A DNA stretch of 64,000 bases from Clytia hemisphaerica. Its lineage: Eukaryota > Cnidaria > Hydrozoa > Leptothecata > Clytiidae. Shown here piece after piece: positions 52,823-64,000 of this stretch (positions within the stretch are counted from its first letter, which is position 1; every line of letters starts with the position of its first letter). The stretch is taken from contig CACVBU010000532.1 in NCBI GenBank assembly GCA_902728285.1, forward strand, positions 894,059-958,058, read 5' to 3'. The notes beneath the pieces are model-generated. The model was not told the origin of the DNA and made no database searches. It saw only the letters and a list, made by a program, of their open reading frames with translations. The translations under genes and the position numbers were made by a program.

Positions 52823-52825
52823 GAG

Positions 52826-52916
52826 AAGGGGCAACGACAAAAGTTGGACCCCCCAAATGGACCATCAAATGGATCCCCAAATGGACCCCAAAATGGAATC
52901 CTTTGAAAAACGAAAT
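52826..52916. repeat. Iterated CCCCAAATGGA element, copy 1
   Basis: Repeats CCAAATGGACC four times between GACAAAAGTTGGACCCCC and TTTGAAAAACG. Present inverted at 57091-57166. A (GATA)n run follows at 52938-52957. Confidence 0.6.
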
Positions 52917-53303
52917 TACGGCTGTTTCAGGCTGTAAAGATAGATAGATAGATAGATAATCCGAGTAAGGTCTTGTCTACTAGAAAGACTTTTCTTTGTC
53001 AGAAATCTTCGCATGGTATGAGTAGCTAAAATATCTATTTTAGGTCTATTAATGGTAAGTGAAAATTTGAGTAATTGATTTTTACAATTACAATTAACGT
53101 AGTCGTCTAAGAAAATAGCTATCATTTTTTTGGAATCTTCCTTACAATCTAGTTTTCATATATATAAAAACTAGATTGCTGACGTGTGGAAAGGAATGTC
53201 GGCGTGACTGATCCTTTTGTTTCGATAATAACATCAAAGCGGGAACTAATTTTCTTTCCTTTTTCTTTCTTATCAGTCTAGGCTTTCCCTCACCACTTAT
53301 AAA

Positions 53304-53376
53304 GCGTGGTTAGCTCAAGCGGTTAGATCGTCTGCCTCGTAAACGAGAGGTTCCGAGTTCGATCCCAATAGATGTC
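53304..53376 (+). pseudogene. tRNA-like sequence, probable tRNA-Thr(CGT) pseudogene
   Basis: A box TAGCTCAAGCGG and B box GAGTTCGATCC are kept, and the loop CTCGTAA suggests anticodon CGT. The acceptor, anticodon and T stems do not pair, so it is not a functional tRNA as read. It could also be the head of a tRNA-derived SINE. Confidence 0.5.
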
Positions 53377-54662
53377 CAATTTTCCAATTCTTCAATTTTT
53401 TTTTTAATCCTCTTTTATAATGAAGGTCAATCAAACAAGTCGCTAGCCTAATATTACCTCTGCTCTCTGTCTAAGGTTTAGATAAGCTATAATAGCATCA
53501 CTTAATAAGAACTTTTTTAAGTTTTTTTTCTTCAATTTTTTTTTGCCCCAAGCGATTATTCAAGGCTGAGATATAGAAGATCGGGTATAGACGTTTGCGC
53601 CTGTGTTTGCTGACTGACAGTTTCACTTTCACTACTTTCACTTTCAGCCAGCCAGCGAGTGAGCGAGCGATTCTTTGTAAGAGAATCGTCAAATAACTTC
53701 TTTCAGAATCATTGAACTTTTCGTTTTATACTTTTTTTAAAGGCAGAATGATAATTGATTTCCGGGTCAAAATGTTTGATGCTTGATCCAATCGTTTGCA
53801 AAAAAAAGTACAAAATCAAACGAAGTTAAATACAGAAAACTTGACAACCCCCACCTGAAAAATGTTACCACCTACATAAGGTTACCCCACCTGAAATTTC
53901 TCATCAACCCAACCCCCACCTATTTTTAAAAATCTGAAAATCCTCAACCACCCTCCCCAGAATCCAGGGGGGGGGTGCCCACTATGCAGTATGCATCAAA
54001 CTTTCATAAATCATGACCAAAACATCATGAATAATGATGTAAATGATCAATTTTTTACTGAGATTTGCCCATTCGCTTTTTACAGTCAGCTAGCCCACTT
54101 TCAGCAGCCATCTTTTTCTAAATACTTTCGGCCAATCAAATCACAATATTATCGGAATCCAGATAATCCGTTTTTATTAAATCCGAATAGATCATCGGAT
54201 TAGATATAGATCATCGGATTAGATAAACGAAAAAAAATGTCTTGACCGTTGTCGAAAGAGAGAATTAAAGGCTCCTAGGCCGGAGCAATTACTAATAGCA
54301 ATTAACATTACATTAATGCGTCGATATCTCTTCACTCTCATGAAAATGTGATTCAAAATTAAAGTGATGAGCACAAAAACAAAATCAACTATTGTCAAGT
54401 AATTTTCTCATAAATGTTTCCATGTCAACACTTTGAAGAGAATACTGCTCTAGTTGGTCTGTGAATTGGGGTATATGCATGTTAGCCTCCACCAATGCAA
54501 GTTACCCTTTTTCACGGTAACAGTTAGGTAGGGTCAGGGTTGCTAGTAACGGCTCGAATTTCAGTCAGGTTAAAAAAGGGATACTTTTACCCATATTATA
54601 ATAACATTACCCCCGTCTTTTTTGTCATTCTATAAGTATTTACAAATTTTGTGTTCTGCTGT
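53377..54662. other. Non-coding DNA with one short iterated element
   Basis: 53840-53990 repeats ACCCCCACCTGAAAAT-like words and ends in a G run, resembling the foldback elements but without a clear inverted end. No gene seen. Confidence 0.4.
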
Positions 54663-54745
54663 GCGAGTGTGGCTCAACGGATAGCGCGCTGGGTTTCTGA
54701 TCAGAGATTCTTTCATTTGGTGGGTTCGAATCCCGGTTGGGTCGA
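54663..54745 (+). pseudogene. tRNA-like sequence, probable tRNA-Arg(TCT) pseudogene
   Basis: The A box TGGCTCAACGG and a perfect B box GGGTTCGAATCCC are present, with TTTCTGA as a possible anticodon loop. The acceptor ends do not pair, and the variable region is long (AGATTCTTTCATTTGG). Confidence 0.45.
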
Positions 54746-55512
54746 TATTTGGAAAAAGTTTGAAATATCAAATTCATAGAAAAGTTAGTACAGGTGCTTG
54801 CCCCTCAGAATGTACGTGAAATTTACTTTTGCTCTAATTTTTTTTTTCTGTACTTTTTTTGGTGTTTTTACAAGGTCTTCTATTATAAAATTTCTTCCCA
54901 GTAACTTTAAATCTCAAAGTTTTAGGTTTTTGGTATTTTTTTTCTCAAATTGAACTTTTATACTTTATTTAGGGGGGGGGGGGGGGGGGGCCGCAGAATG
55001 TCAGTCTGGAAAATCGCATTATCTGGAGAACAAAAAGTCATCCATTGATGAAATTTTGTGTGAATGCATTTATTTGAATCCTTTTTAATATGTAAAATTT
55101 ATGTTGACTTATTTTCAAGGGAACCCCACTTTGCTCCACAAAGTGCCAGTGGTAGGGACCTCAAAATGCCACCTTTTGCAGATGATTTTTCAAAAAATCC
55201 AAACTATGTAGACCAGTTTGATTAAAAGCCACCCTTTCCTATTGCTTTGAACTACCAAGAAAAGCCATATTGTAAATGATTAGTTAGACTGTGTGTAAAT
55301 TTGGACTAGTTTGATTTAAAAGTCAAAATTATGTTTTATCAAAAAGTAATAAAGTAAGACATTTGGGTAAGTTACGTATGGGCAAAAAGGTAAGGGCAGG
55401 AAAGGTATTGGCTATTATATGAAGACTTTTTCTTATTTTTCAGCTAGATACTAAAGAATTATAAATACAGCTTAAAACAGAAAAGGAAATCAAGTTTGTA
55501 ACAGTAGAGAAA

Positions 55513-56350
55513 TATGGATCGTACACCTGGAAAATTTAATTTGTGATTAAAGCCTGGGACCTCACCCAATGATTTAAAAAGGAAACGAAGCAATCCTGAG
55601 AGCAAAGCGGCTGCAAAAATTTCAAGAAAAAGGATACAAACTAGAGAAGAACAGTTAAATGAAGCAGTCACCTGGTGTAGGGAGCATAACTGCAGAGGCT
55701 ACTCTGCAGTTAAATCAAAGCTTTTTCCTTAATAGGGTCCATTTGTTTCAGCACCATTTATGCCACTTATGCCACTTATACCACCTTTTTCCCATTTGTT
55801 TCATGAAAATGTGTTCAAAAGTGTTAAAAATTACTTACATTTTTACCACCTTAATTTACATTGATCATTTGTGTTCTTTGTGTCAAAAGTGGAAGTTTGC
55901 CAAGCTTTTCCAAGCAAAAAGAAATTTGCATTTGTTTCTGCATTCTGGGTCAAAAGTGGAAGAATGTTATTGTAAATGGCGGCAATAATCGAATGCATAA
56001 TTACGATGAGTTTCACTTTCGTTTTCTTGTTAGTTTGTTTACATTTCCGACATAATTTATGCGGCCATTATTGACGTAACTAAGAGTTTGCAAAATGGTA
56101 GACTTTTGCATTTTTAACACGGTTTCCATTTGTTTCACACGATGGTGGCATTTGGGGAAAAGATGGCAAAAATGGAAGTTTTGAGGTAAGAAACAAATGG
56201 ACCCATAAAAGACTGTCGTACAATTGACATTCAGAAAACAAGTCTCAGAAGGTCAGAAAATAGAAAAGAAGATAGAGATAGGAATTGGAAAAACAGAAGG
56301 GGATGTTCGATTGACGCTAGCAGTTAGTCACACTAGGAAATCTAGCTTTC
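55513..56350 (+). pseudogene. Transposase-like helix-turn-helix fragment, split by a MITE
   Basis: A frame reads PNDLKRKRSNPESKAAAKIS, then REEQLNEAVTWCREHNCRGY and SAVKSKLFP. With the MITE at 55735-56204 removed it continues as IKDCRTIDIQKTSLRR. The LFPLIKDxRTID-like string resembles DNA-binding N termini of DDE transposases seen in cnidarian genomes (from memory, unverified). A frameshift near the start and later stops make it a remnant. Confidence 0.4.
55735..56204. mobile_element. Foldback MITE with GGGTCCATTTGTTTC ends (ATA target duplication)
   Basis: TIRs GGGTCCATTTGTTTC and GAAACAAATGGACCC. ATA flanks both ends. Words such as TGCCACTTAT and GGTGGCATTTG are repeated inside. It interrupts the transposase-like reading frame. 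Confidence 0.75.
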
Positions 56351-57090
56351 AGAAAAAACAACATCAGTCATCTACAGGGTGTATTTGCACAACAAGGATG
56401 AGAGGTACCTGAATTAAGTTCGCAAGACAATTAATTAAAACTTGAAAGTTTGAAACAAAATAAAACGTGCAGCAGCTAAAATCAACAAACCAAAATTTGT
56501 CATTCAACTCCCGAGTAGCGCTTCGATTTTTAAGGCCTTGTTTATACGCTAAAGTAAAAATAATTCCGCATATGTAAATGGGCCATTGTTTGAGGTCCGG
56601 CAAAATTTCCGGGAAACAACCTATCCGTTGGTGCGCGGATCTAGGTGGGTTCCGCCTCCCCCGTAGATCTTTTTCTTGGGAAGTTGATCTTCAAATTACT
56701 TTTGAAGGTTGGCTTGGCTCAAATTTTTTCATCTATGGCTCAAATTTTAGGCAATTTCTCATAGTTTTTGAAAATGTTAATTTCATTAAAAAGGGCCGGG
56801 TTATTTTTTCATGAATCCCTTTAGAAGTTTTGCGGCACATTTTTTTGCTTGAGAGTCAAGTAAACGATATAGTGCTTTAGCGGGAAGCTAGTGTGACTAA
56901 CTTGCTAGGGCAGGATTTAGCTGCTTCTAAAATCAACACGCACGTGCTGAGCACAACAAGGACTACTGGGCTCGAAAGTAAAGCTTCCAAAGTATACCCT
57001 TTTTGCCTTCTTTCTTTTACATTTTCAATTTAATCGTATTTATTATACGATTAGAACACTAAACCACGGCGTCCGTTCTACACTTTGAAA

Positions 57091-57166
57091 ATCGTTTTTC
57101 AAAGGGTTCCATTTTGGGCTCCATTTAGGGGTCTGTTTGGGGGTCCAACTTTTGTAGCTGCCCTTG
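57091..57166. repeat. Iterated CCCCAAATGGA element, copy 2 (inverted)
   Basis: Reverse complement of the 52826-52916 repeat: CGTTTTTCAAAGG, then TCCATTTNGGG units, then GGTCCAACTTTTGT. Confidence 0.6.
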
Positions 57167-57183
57167 CCTTGGTATGGAAAAGT

Positions 57184-57390
57184 TGCAAAAATCAACTTTT
57201 TTTTTCGAGATCAACTTTTTTTTTTCGACACCAAATTTTTTTTTCTGCGACGTTTCTTGCGACCAACTTCATGTTTTTTCATACCATCTTTTCTCCAACA
57301 CCAACTTTTTTTTTCTGACACCAACTTTCTTTTTTCTGACACCAACTTTTTTTCCGATACCAACTTTTTTTTGAGACCCGGATACGAAAC
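57184..57390. repeat. Tandem ACACCAACTTTTTTTTTC repeat, array 1
   Basis: About eight degenerate units of roughly 19-25 bases. The inverse array is at 59690-59826. Confidence 0.7.
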
Positions 57391-57514
57391 TTCTTTTTTA
57401 CGAAGTCAACCTTTTTGGTTATTGTCTCGCCCACCCAACCTGATTAATATAATGTGTGTTTGGAGCTTTAACAGAATGGATGACCGGCAATGATGTAGTA
57501 AAGCCCGATAAGGG

Positions 57515-58206
57515 TATGATATGATATATTTCTTTTTTCAGATCTATTTACATTTAAAAAATCCTAAGCGAAAAACAACCCTAAGAGGCTTTCGAGTTTG
57601 AAAGGATATATGGAGTGATAATGTATAAGAGATACTAACTAGAGAAAAGAAAAAAACAACAAAAGATAAACAAAAACAGGAGATACAATACGAAAATATT
57701 TACACTTGGTTTGTGGATGATAATAAATGTGGTTGAATAAGACACTAGATGGGAACTTAGTTATCATTGAGTAATTTTGATTTGAGTTTTCGAGCAAACA
57801 CAGAAAAGCTGGTGGATTTGAAATTAAGACATTGTTGGTTCCAGAGATGTGGACCGTAAAATCGTATGGGAGATGGCGAGTCACCAAATACCAAAGTCGT
57901 TAAAGAGTCATTGGTAGGCTGATGGGTACCAAACCCATGAGATGGCTAAATTGATTACTAAAAATTGTGTTTAAATAGTCAGCTGATGATTTGTTTATAT
58001 GTTTAAATATGAGCTTACCACACTCTAATTTGTATAGGGAGTTAACTTTTAATGTATTGAATGTCCCAAGATTTGATTTATTACAAATTTTATTGATTTT
58101 ATTTGTTATATTACTTATTTCACAATTTAACTTACCTATTCCCTTGGTGCTCGGTGAGCCCCAGGAGGTTATGCAATATTGTAAATGTGGATTAATAAAT
58201 GAATAA
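57515..58206 (-). mobile_element. 5'-truncated LINE tail (CR1/L2-like)
   Basis: On minus, a frame gives FINPHLQYCITSWGSPS, then SNLGTFNTLKVNSLYKLECG and, after a frame change, GDSPSPIRFYGPHLWN. These are the typical C-terminal motifs of LINE reverse transcriptases. It starts abruptly at about 58206 and ends near a TATGATATGATAT tail at 57515, as expected for incomplete reverse transcription. Confidence 0.7.
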
Positions 58207-59689
58207 TATAATGAAGTAATATAAGACGGTCTAGGGCTAGATGGCGTGCTTTTGCTGAAAAGTGTGTCGAAGTTAGATAGGAAATCCGGAAATCTTATCT
58301 AAGTCACGTGACATTTATAATAGAATTTCAGAGCCATTTTCTGTAAAAATCAGACAAAATATAACTTTCTTCAAAGTTCTTTTCTAGGTCTGTATAGTTT
58401 CTATAATGATAAAACAGTACAAAGGTATGAAATGCAAGAAGAGACTTCCCTTCAAAGATCAATTGCAAATAATTTTTAGCATTTGAAAACAAAGAAAAAC
58501 AAGAGACTTAGCTTTTCCTTAGTGGTGACATTTCTTGTCAAAAGCCTCATTTCACCTGTTAAAAGAACCTTCAACTTCTATGCTAAGTACCCCCACTTAA
58601 TTTTCTCTTAGTATTTCCTCTGCAATAATGTTAAAAACATTAGAATCAATTTGATTTGATTTAGGGTTTTGCAACAAGCATCAGCCAAAGTTGCTTCCTC
58701 GTTACCTGTTGGGGTCTGCTATTTCTGTCTCTGCGACCCTAATTTGCCCTAAAATTCAGTGAAAATTGTGTCCAAGACTTTGATATTGCAATCTAAGACA
58801 TTTACCATGGTCTGGAACCACTAGGAAACAGTTTGGAAAATTTTGATAAAGCTGGATGCCTGGTTGCTAGGGAAAATCAATGCGTTGCTAAGGGAAAAAT
58901 TGGCTAAGTCTTGATGACTTAAAAAGATTTTCCAAGATAAATTGTGCAAAAATGGTATTAGAACACATGGGTTTGATTTTAGGATTGGGTAATATGGCCA
59001 AAACACTAACTAAAAATGGTTTGTTTCAGTGGTGGAACTTAGGGCCATGGCTTTAAAAGCTCATTGAAAATACTAAAAATTGAGCGAAAAGCTATGTTTA
59101 ACCGCCATTTTAGGGCGTGGCCTTAAGTGTCACATGACAATTTTAATTGAAAGTTAAAGATGACCATAAAGACTTCAGAAATATACAAAAATATCAATGT
59201 GACACTTGTGGCCAAGCCAGCTAATTGCTCTCAAAATTTATTCAAAATTAGAAATGTTGTGAATTCAGGCAATGATTTCTAGCCATAGGGTCAAAAGATT
59301 TTTCTCAAAATGCCATTTTTTCAAAGTACCCATGGATTTCTTCCAGGAAAATATGTTTTGAAATGAATCTTAAGCTTGATCATGTCTAAAATTGCTCTTG
59401 AAGTCAAAGATTTATCAAAAGTGCACTTTTTTGGGCAAATTGGCCCAAATTTTAAAGGCCCATATCTTGGGAACGAAAAAAGATTTTTCAAAAAAATTTT
59501 CACAGGATGTTATTTTCATGTATTTTGAGCAAAATATCCAAAAATTGGCAAAATCTGAGGATATCACTTCCTCGACCTGTCTGATTCTTACAGAAAATGG
59601 CTCTTCAGCGCTTTGTTAAGTAATCAACGTTAGCAGGAGGTAATCGAGACAAGAGTTAGTATATATCGGAAAATAAAAGTTGGTAGGAA
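58207..59689. other. Non-coding DNA, nothing assigned
   Basis: No gene or clear repeat seen. Base composition and short frames look random. Confidence 0.4.
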
Positions 59690-59826
59690 AGGAAGGAAAA
59701 AAATGGTATCCAAAAAAAAGTGTGATATCGAAAAAAAATGTTGGTTTCGAAAAAAAAAAGTTGGTGTCGAAAAAACAAGTTGGTGTCGAAAAAAAAGTTG
59801 GTGTCGAAAAAAAAAGTTGGTAATAA
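59690..59826. repeat. Tandem GTTGGTGTCGAAAAAAAA repeat, array 2
   Basis: About seven units, reverse complement of the 57184-57390 array. Confidence 0.7.
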
Positions 59827-60178
59827 AAAGTAATTCGGCGCGCCACTGAAAAATGGGTCAAGATTGCCTCCAACGTCCAACCACTCTGAGAAAAGGGATA
59901 TGATATTACAAAGATACTTGTACAATGATACTTGCCTATGATGGAATAAGTATCCACGATAGTTCTATCACCTATCGATTTATCTTTCAGTCTTTTGGTT
60001 TTTAAAAACTACTGCTGCTGTGTTAACGTAAAATTTCCTCGCTAGAGGTAGCCATTTTGACAAACATGATTTAGTTTCCCGATTAAGCGCGCGCTGTATT
60101 ATCGGGAAAATTCGGAATGAAAATAATCAGAATTGGATAATTTAAAAAGTTTCCAACTACAGTACCATATCGATTCAT

Positions 60179-60262
60179 GTCAGGATGGCCGAGTGGTCTA
60201 AGGCGCTGCGTTCAGGTCGCAGTCTACTTTCGTAGGCGTGGGTTCGAATCCCACTTCTGACA
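60179..60262 (+). tRNA. tRNA-Leu(CAG)
   Basis: 84 nt. The acceptor GTCAGGA pairs with TTCTGAC (one G-U). A box TGGCCGAGTGG, anticodon loop with CAG, a long class II variable arm (TCTACTTTCGTAGG folds), and B box GGGTTCGAATCCC. T-rich sequence follows, suited to pol III termination. No intron. Confidence 0.95.
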
Positions 60263-60571
60263 TTTTATTTTCGTTTTTTTTCCAAAATGTAAGGGAACTC
60301 TGTTCCATATCAGGGGGGATTTTTCTAAATAAAATATTTTTGCTTGTTTATTTCAAGATTTTTTATTTACAACTTACCATAGAGCTTGGGGGGGGGGGTT
60401 ACTTTTGAAATTGATCACGTGGATTGCATCACATTTTCGCGGCTTTAACCAATGGAATGCGACGCCCCCGCGGTGGAGCGCTTTTCTGTTTCGTCCATCT
60501 TTTTCTTGGTTTTTCACTTTCGCGATTGACTGCTCACAGTACGTGGTCAGTCCCCTGCAAGCTTTCACATC

Positions 60572-60796
60572 ATGGCATTTGTCAAACTCTCCAAAGGAAT
60601 CCTACTTGAAAATAGGGTATTACATAAACCTTTTCGAAGCTTGTCCAAGAGATATGGATATCGAAAGTTTAGTGCAGAGTTCAAAGCAGATGATTTAAAG
60701 AGCAAAGTGAAGGAGTTGGGCTTTTTGTTCAGATACGATCGAGAGACGCAATACGCGGCTGCTGGTGTTGGGATATTTTTTACATCGTCATTGCTG
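60572..60796 (+). CDS. First coding exon of a probable mitochondrial protein gene
   Basis: 75 codons from ATG at 60572 to a GTAAAT donor at 60797. The N terminus is basic, hydroxylated and free of acidic residues for about 17 residues (KLSKGILLENRVLHKPFRSL), like a mitochondrial targeting peptide. A charged region follows, then a hydrophobic segment (YAAAGVGIFFTSSLL) that may start a membrane helix. The upstream sequence is locally GC-rich (CGCCCCCGCGGTGG), housekeeping-like, without a TATA box. Later exons were not identified with confidence; a coiled-coil-like stretch at 62034-62117 (RSESQILIQRLETENL, before a GTATGT donor) is a weak candidate. Protein family not recognised. Confidence 0.5.
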
Positions 60797-61218
60797 GTAA
60801 ATTTGACGCATCACACACACAACTCATCTGTTTTAAATTCTTTATTTTTTTCAGATAACAAAAGAGTAGTTTCAAACAGTCTAGCAGGCATTATTTTACA
60901 TACTCCTCCTTTGTGGGTGTGTGTGTGTTTTTGTTCATTCAAATTATTCAGCCACAAAGTCTAACTGGATATATACCTTTGTCTCTGATATGTCTATGTA
61001 TTTGTTTTCAAATTAAGATTATGGCCCCAAGGCTAGTATATATCAAGCGATATTCTAGAAAGGCAGGGCAGCGTCCGTCAATGGCCAAAAAAGGCACTTT
61101 TTTAGTGTTTTTCCGTTAAAAGGCTGTTTTTACCAAAATTTTAGTGATTTCAGGAGGGGCAGCATATCCGATGACCGGGCGCTAAAAGGCCATAAAAAAT
61201 GGCTTGTATACCGCCGAT

Positions 61219-61953
61219 GGGGTCTTTCAAAGATACAAACTAAAATATAAACAAACCTTTTGCTGTGACGCAATGAAGATACCAAAGTGTTAACCCAGAC
61301 GTCCGCGCTCGATAGGATCGATCATCGGAACAGGTCGATGACGGATCGATATGTGATCGATGGATTACTTCACAATCCGGATAGGAGATCGATGGAAGAT
61401 TCAGCCATTGAAAAGTCTTGAGTATCGATCCTTATTGGTTGATCCATTATCGAGCTAGTATTTCAATAGACCTTTTTTCAAAGAGACCACCCTGTTGAAT
61501 AATTATGTAGTCCAGCAGAAAAACAATGATAAAACCATGCCATATATAACAATATGCATGATACCGTAATTATGCCGACCCCCAAATAACTGCTATGGAA
61601 AAAAATTCTATGTTTACAAACATTCCCTCTCCAAGTTAAGCAATAAACTATATTGCAAGAATCCTCGAAACAAAACGTCTAACAAGATGACTAAAATGTC
61701 AAGATGTCAATTAACGTGATAAAAAAGTGTGAGTTGTAAAAATAATTACCTCTATTATTCTGAATTTGTTGCTTGTGTTTAAAACGTTAAAAATTTAGTA
61801 ATAAAAAAAATTATGTTTTGTATAAGAAGCAATTAATGTTTTGGTTCAATTGGTTCAGTGCATCAAATCTCTGTTTAGTTGACACTTTGGTATCCTCATT
61901 GCGTCACAGCGAAAGGCTTGTTTTTATTTTAGTTTGTATCTTTGAAAGACCCC
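61219..61953. mobile_element. MITE with about 75-bp TIRs (GGGGTCTTTCAAAG)
   Basis: Long inverted ends: GGGGTCTTTCAAAGATACAA at 61219 and its complement ending at 61953, extended through GTGACGCAATGA and ACCAAAGTGT. The left interior is rich in GATCGAT words. Target duplication unresolved. Confidence 0.7.
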
Positions 61954-64000
61954 ATTGGATTTAGGCAGGGCTGTCGGATTTAGGACCACTCACGGTAAAA
62001 CTCAGCAGGGTTGTCCAACTTCAAATGTGTATTTTGATGGAACATATTCAAAACCAAAGATCAGAATCACAAATTTTGATCCAGAGACTAGAAACAGAAA
62101 ATTTAGTGAGTTTTAAGGTATGTGCACACCTTTTTTCAGATTTTTTGTCAAAAGAAATTTTTTCAGTCAAAGTGAAAGAAAAGTTACTGGATTTCATTTT
62201 GGTAAAATTGCGATCTTAAAATCTTTTTTTGATCCAAAGTTATAACCATTTAAATTTCAAAACAAAGTTTGTCTTATGATGGAGTATTTACTCAAATAAT
62301 TGTCTTTTTTGGAAACAACAAAGACAAAAGAGAGAATTCAGCTGATGTTTATTCTCGCCTCTATTGAATAGTAATATTTTTGACACATTTCACTAATTAC
62401 TCAAATAAACAGCTGTCATCTGGTTAAAAATTTCAAATTGATGCAGAAAAAAACGAAATTTTACCATACCATACTACTTTTAACAAAGTTAAAGTCACCC
62501 ATAGGCCATAGCATTTAGATATCGACTTCATTCTTTTTTATGAGATTCCCAAAAGATCAAACTTAAAAAGTGTCTTAGGATTTTATTTCTAACCAAGTTG
62601 TTTTTCCTCAATTTACAGATAACTGAAAAAATCACATTTAAATTTACTTTTTTATCGATATTTTTACAGAATTTAGGATTTAAAGAGTTAAAGTCAATTC
62701 CAAAAAAAATCCCAAGACACTTTTTTAGTTCAATCAATTGGGAACATAGTATCGAAATTATTTTTTCAAAATTCAAAAGCTATGGGTGACTTTAACTTCT
62801 TTGGTAAGGTTAAAATTCTTAAGATTTTAATTATATCCTGCCCAGTTTTTTAAATTCAGCTGAAACTTTTACCATTAGAATGAGAATATTATTGGCTTTC
62901 AGGAAATATATACTTTTGATGTATAAAAATTTGTTGTTCTAAAGATATGATCAATTAAAGATAATGTGTCAAGAAAGGTGAACACATATCTTAAGTGATT
63001 CAAGCTACTTATTTGCAATGAGAGGCCCCAATATATAGCCCTTAAGTAAATTGCACTACCTATTTGTTTGGCGTTTACTCCGGCATTTTTTGCGTCAATT
63101 TCTATGATTGCAATGGAATTTCTCTGAGGTAAACAAAAGAAAAAACCACTGGTGTAATTTTTGTGATTTCAAAACCTTTAGAAGAACGTGACAGTCTATT
63201 AAATAACAAATTACTATCAAACAAAGAGCTGTTTTTATTCTGGTTGTGATTTATTGAAATTATTTTCTTGCTATATTTCCTATTCAGTACTTTTATAACA
63301 CAAAACAATTTTGCCCCCAATTTTCATAAGTTTTTTTTCTGAGGTCTTTTATTTAGTGGTTTGTATAAAAAAAATTGGACAGTTTTCACACCAGCCATTC
63401 AACACTTTTGAAGTCATTTTTTTATGAAATAAAGATTTGATATCCTTTGATATTATTATTTTGATTATTTAGAAGCTTCAAAATCTGGATATCAAAAAGT
63501 GCTTGAAAAATGGATCGATGTGAATAATCAGTAATCATGTGTTTTATTAGGTTCATAGAATTCAGTGAGATTACAGGCTTTAGTAGCTTTAAAGACTTTA
63601 AAACATTTACCTCCAGGGATACTCAGAAAATGCAAGTCTTTTGGGTCATTTAAAGAAGAATATTTATTAATATTAGAGTAATATTAGTTAAAGCTTTAGC
63701 TCTTATGGTGATTCTGAACATCTTTTATTGAAATTATATTGGCTATTGTGATGATAGAAGTTTATTGATATTACTTTTTTGGGGGGTTTAATTAACTTTT
63801 AAGAAGGTGTGATATTATGAGCTCAAATGTGATTTTTTTCTTGCTGGTTGGCTTTTTATAATATCATATCATGTATGAATGCAGTTATTTGGTTTTCTTC
63901 CGGTCGTATATTGGGTTTGTGTGAATAATTATTTTCATTTTATTTGATCAATAATTTAATCACTTATAATTATAATGGCTCAGATCTGTTGTTCAGCATT
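61954..64000. other. AT-rich DNA to window end, nothing assigned
   Basis: Probably intron of the gene starting at 60572, or intergenic. TAACTTTGG and GGGTGACTTTAAC words recur (62480-62790), with an imperfect inverted relation between 62507-62600 and 62690-62795. No exon could be supported. Confidence 0.35.

Noticed and set aside
54972-54991. Run of about 20 G residues; similar C/G runs at 1637, 1880, 30383 and 30725
   Set aside because: Homopolymer tracts; some belong to foldback elements, and length is error-prone, so nothing is claimed from them alone.
57164-57493. Phe-rich plus-strand frames
   Set aside because: Produced by the T-rich tandem array, not by a gene.

Overview
This is animal nuclear DNA, AT-rich and repeat-rich, with GT-AG introns, TATA-type promoters, a pol III tRNA and many transposable elements. 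A diverged 5.8S rRNA piece of cnidarian type, cnidarian-like transposon families and the secreted peptide genes suggest a cnidarian, perhaps a hydrozoan. That placement is an inference. All exon joins below were made by eye from splice signals, reading-frame phase and family resemblance; no search was run.

Layout. 0.3-2.9 kb: 5' part of a secreted glycerophosphodiester phosphodiesterase gene (minus), with three MITEs in its introns. 3.4-4.3 kb: intronless TSEN34-like tRNA-splicing endonuclease subunit (minus). 6.9-20.0 kb: a block of minus-strand retroelements. A CR1/L2-like LINE is interrupted by a tandem pair of Penelope-like elements (PLEs), and about 2.16 kb of LINE is repeated on both sides. 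One junction makes a 558-codon LINE-PLE fusion reading frame. 20.0-22.4 kb: MITEs, large hairpins and the isolated 5.8S piece. 22.9-30.0 kb: a cluster of five related genes for small secreted cysteine-rich peptides, four on minus and one on plus. 30.2-31.1 kb: nested foldback elements. 32.5-33.2 kb: GNAT acetyltransferase (minus). 34.4-36.9 kb: a repeat carrying a piggyBac-like MITE and another foldback. 39.5-40.3 kb: a divergent Ras-like GTPase (minus). 44.7-51.0 kb: a complete eight-exon TFIIS gene (minus), ending in a 9-nt coding exon. 51.3-60.2 kb: repeats, decayed tRNA-like sequences, a transposase-like fragment, a LINE tail and an intact tRNA-Leu(CAG). 60.6 kb: first exon of a probable mitochondrial protein gene (plus). 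61-64 kb: a long-TIR MITE and featureless AT-rich DNA.

The housekeeping genes (TSEN34, TFIIS, GDPD, Ras-like, GNAT) show no functional link. The two most interesting signals are the cysteine-rich peptide cluster, whose members share phase-1 and phase-0 introns, an acidic GSG linker and C-x6-C pairs, and the many unrelated foldback elements built by repeating a short motif found in or next to their own terminal inverted repeats.
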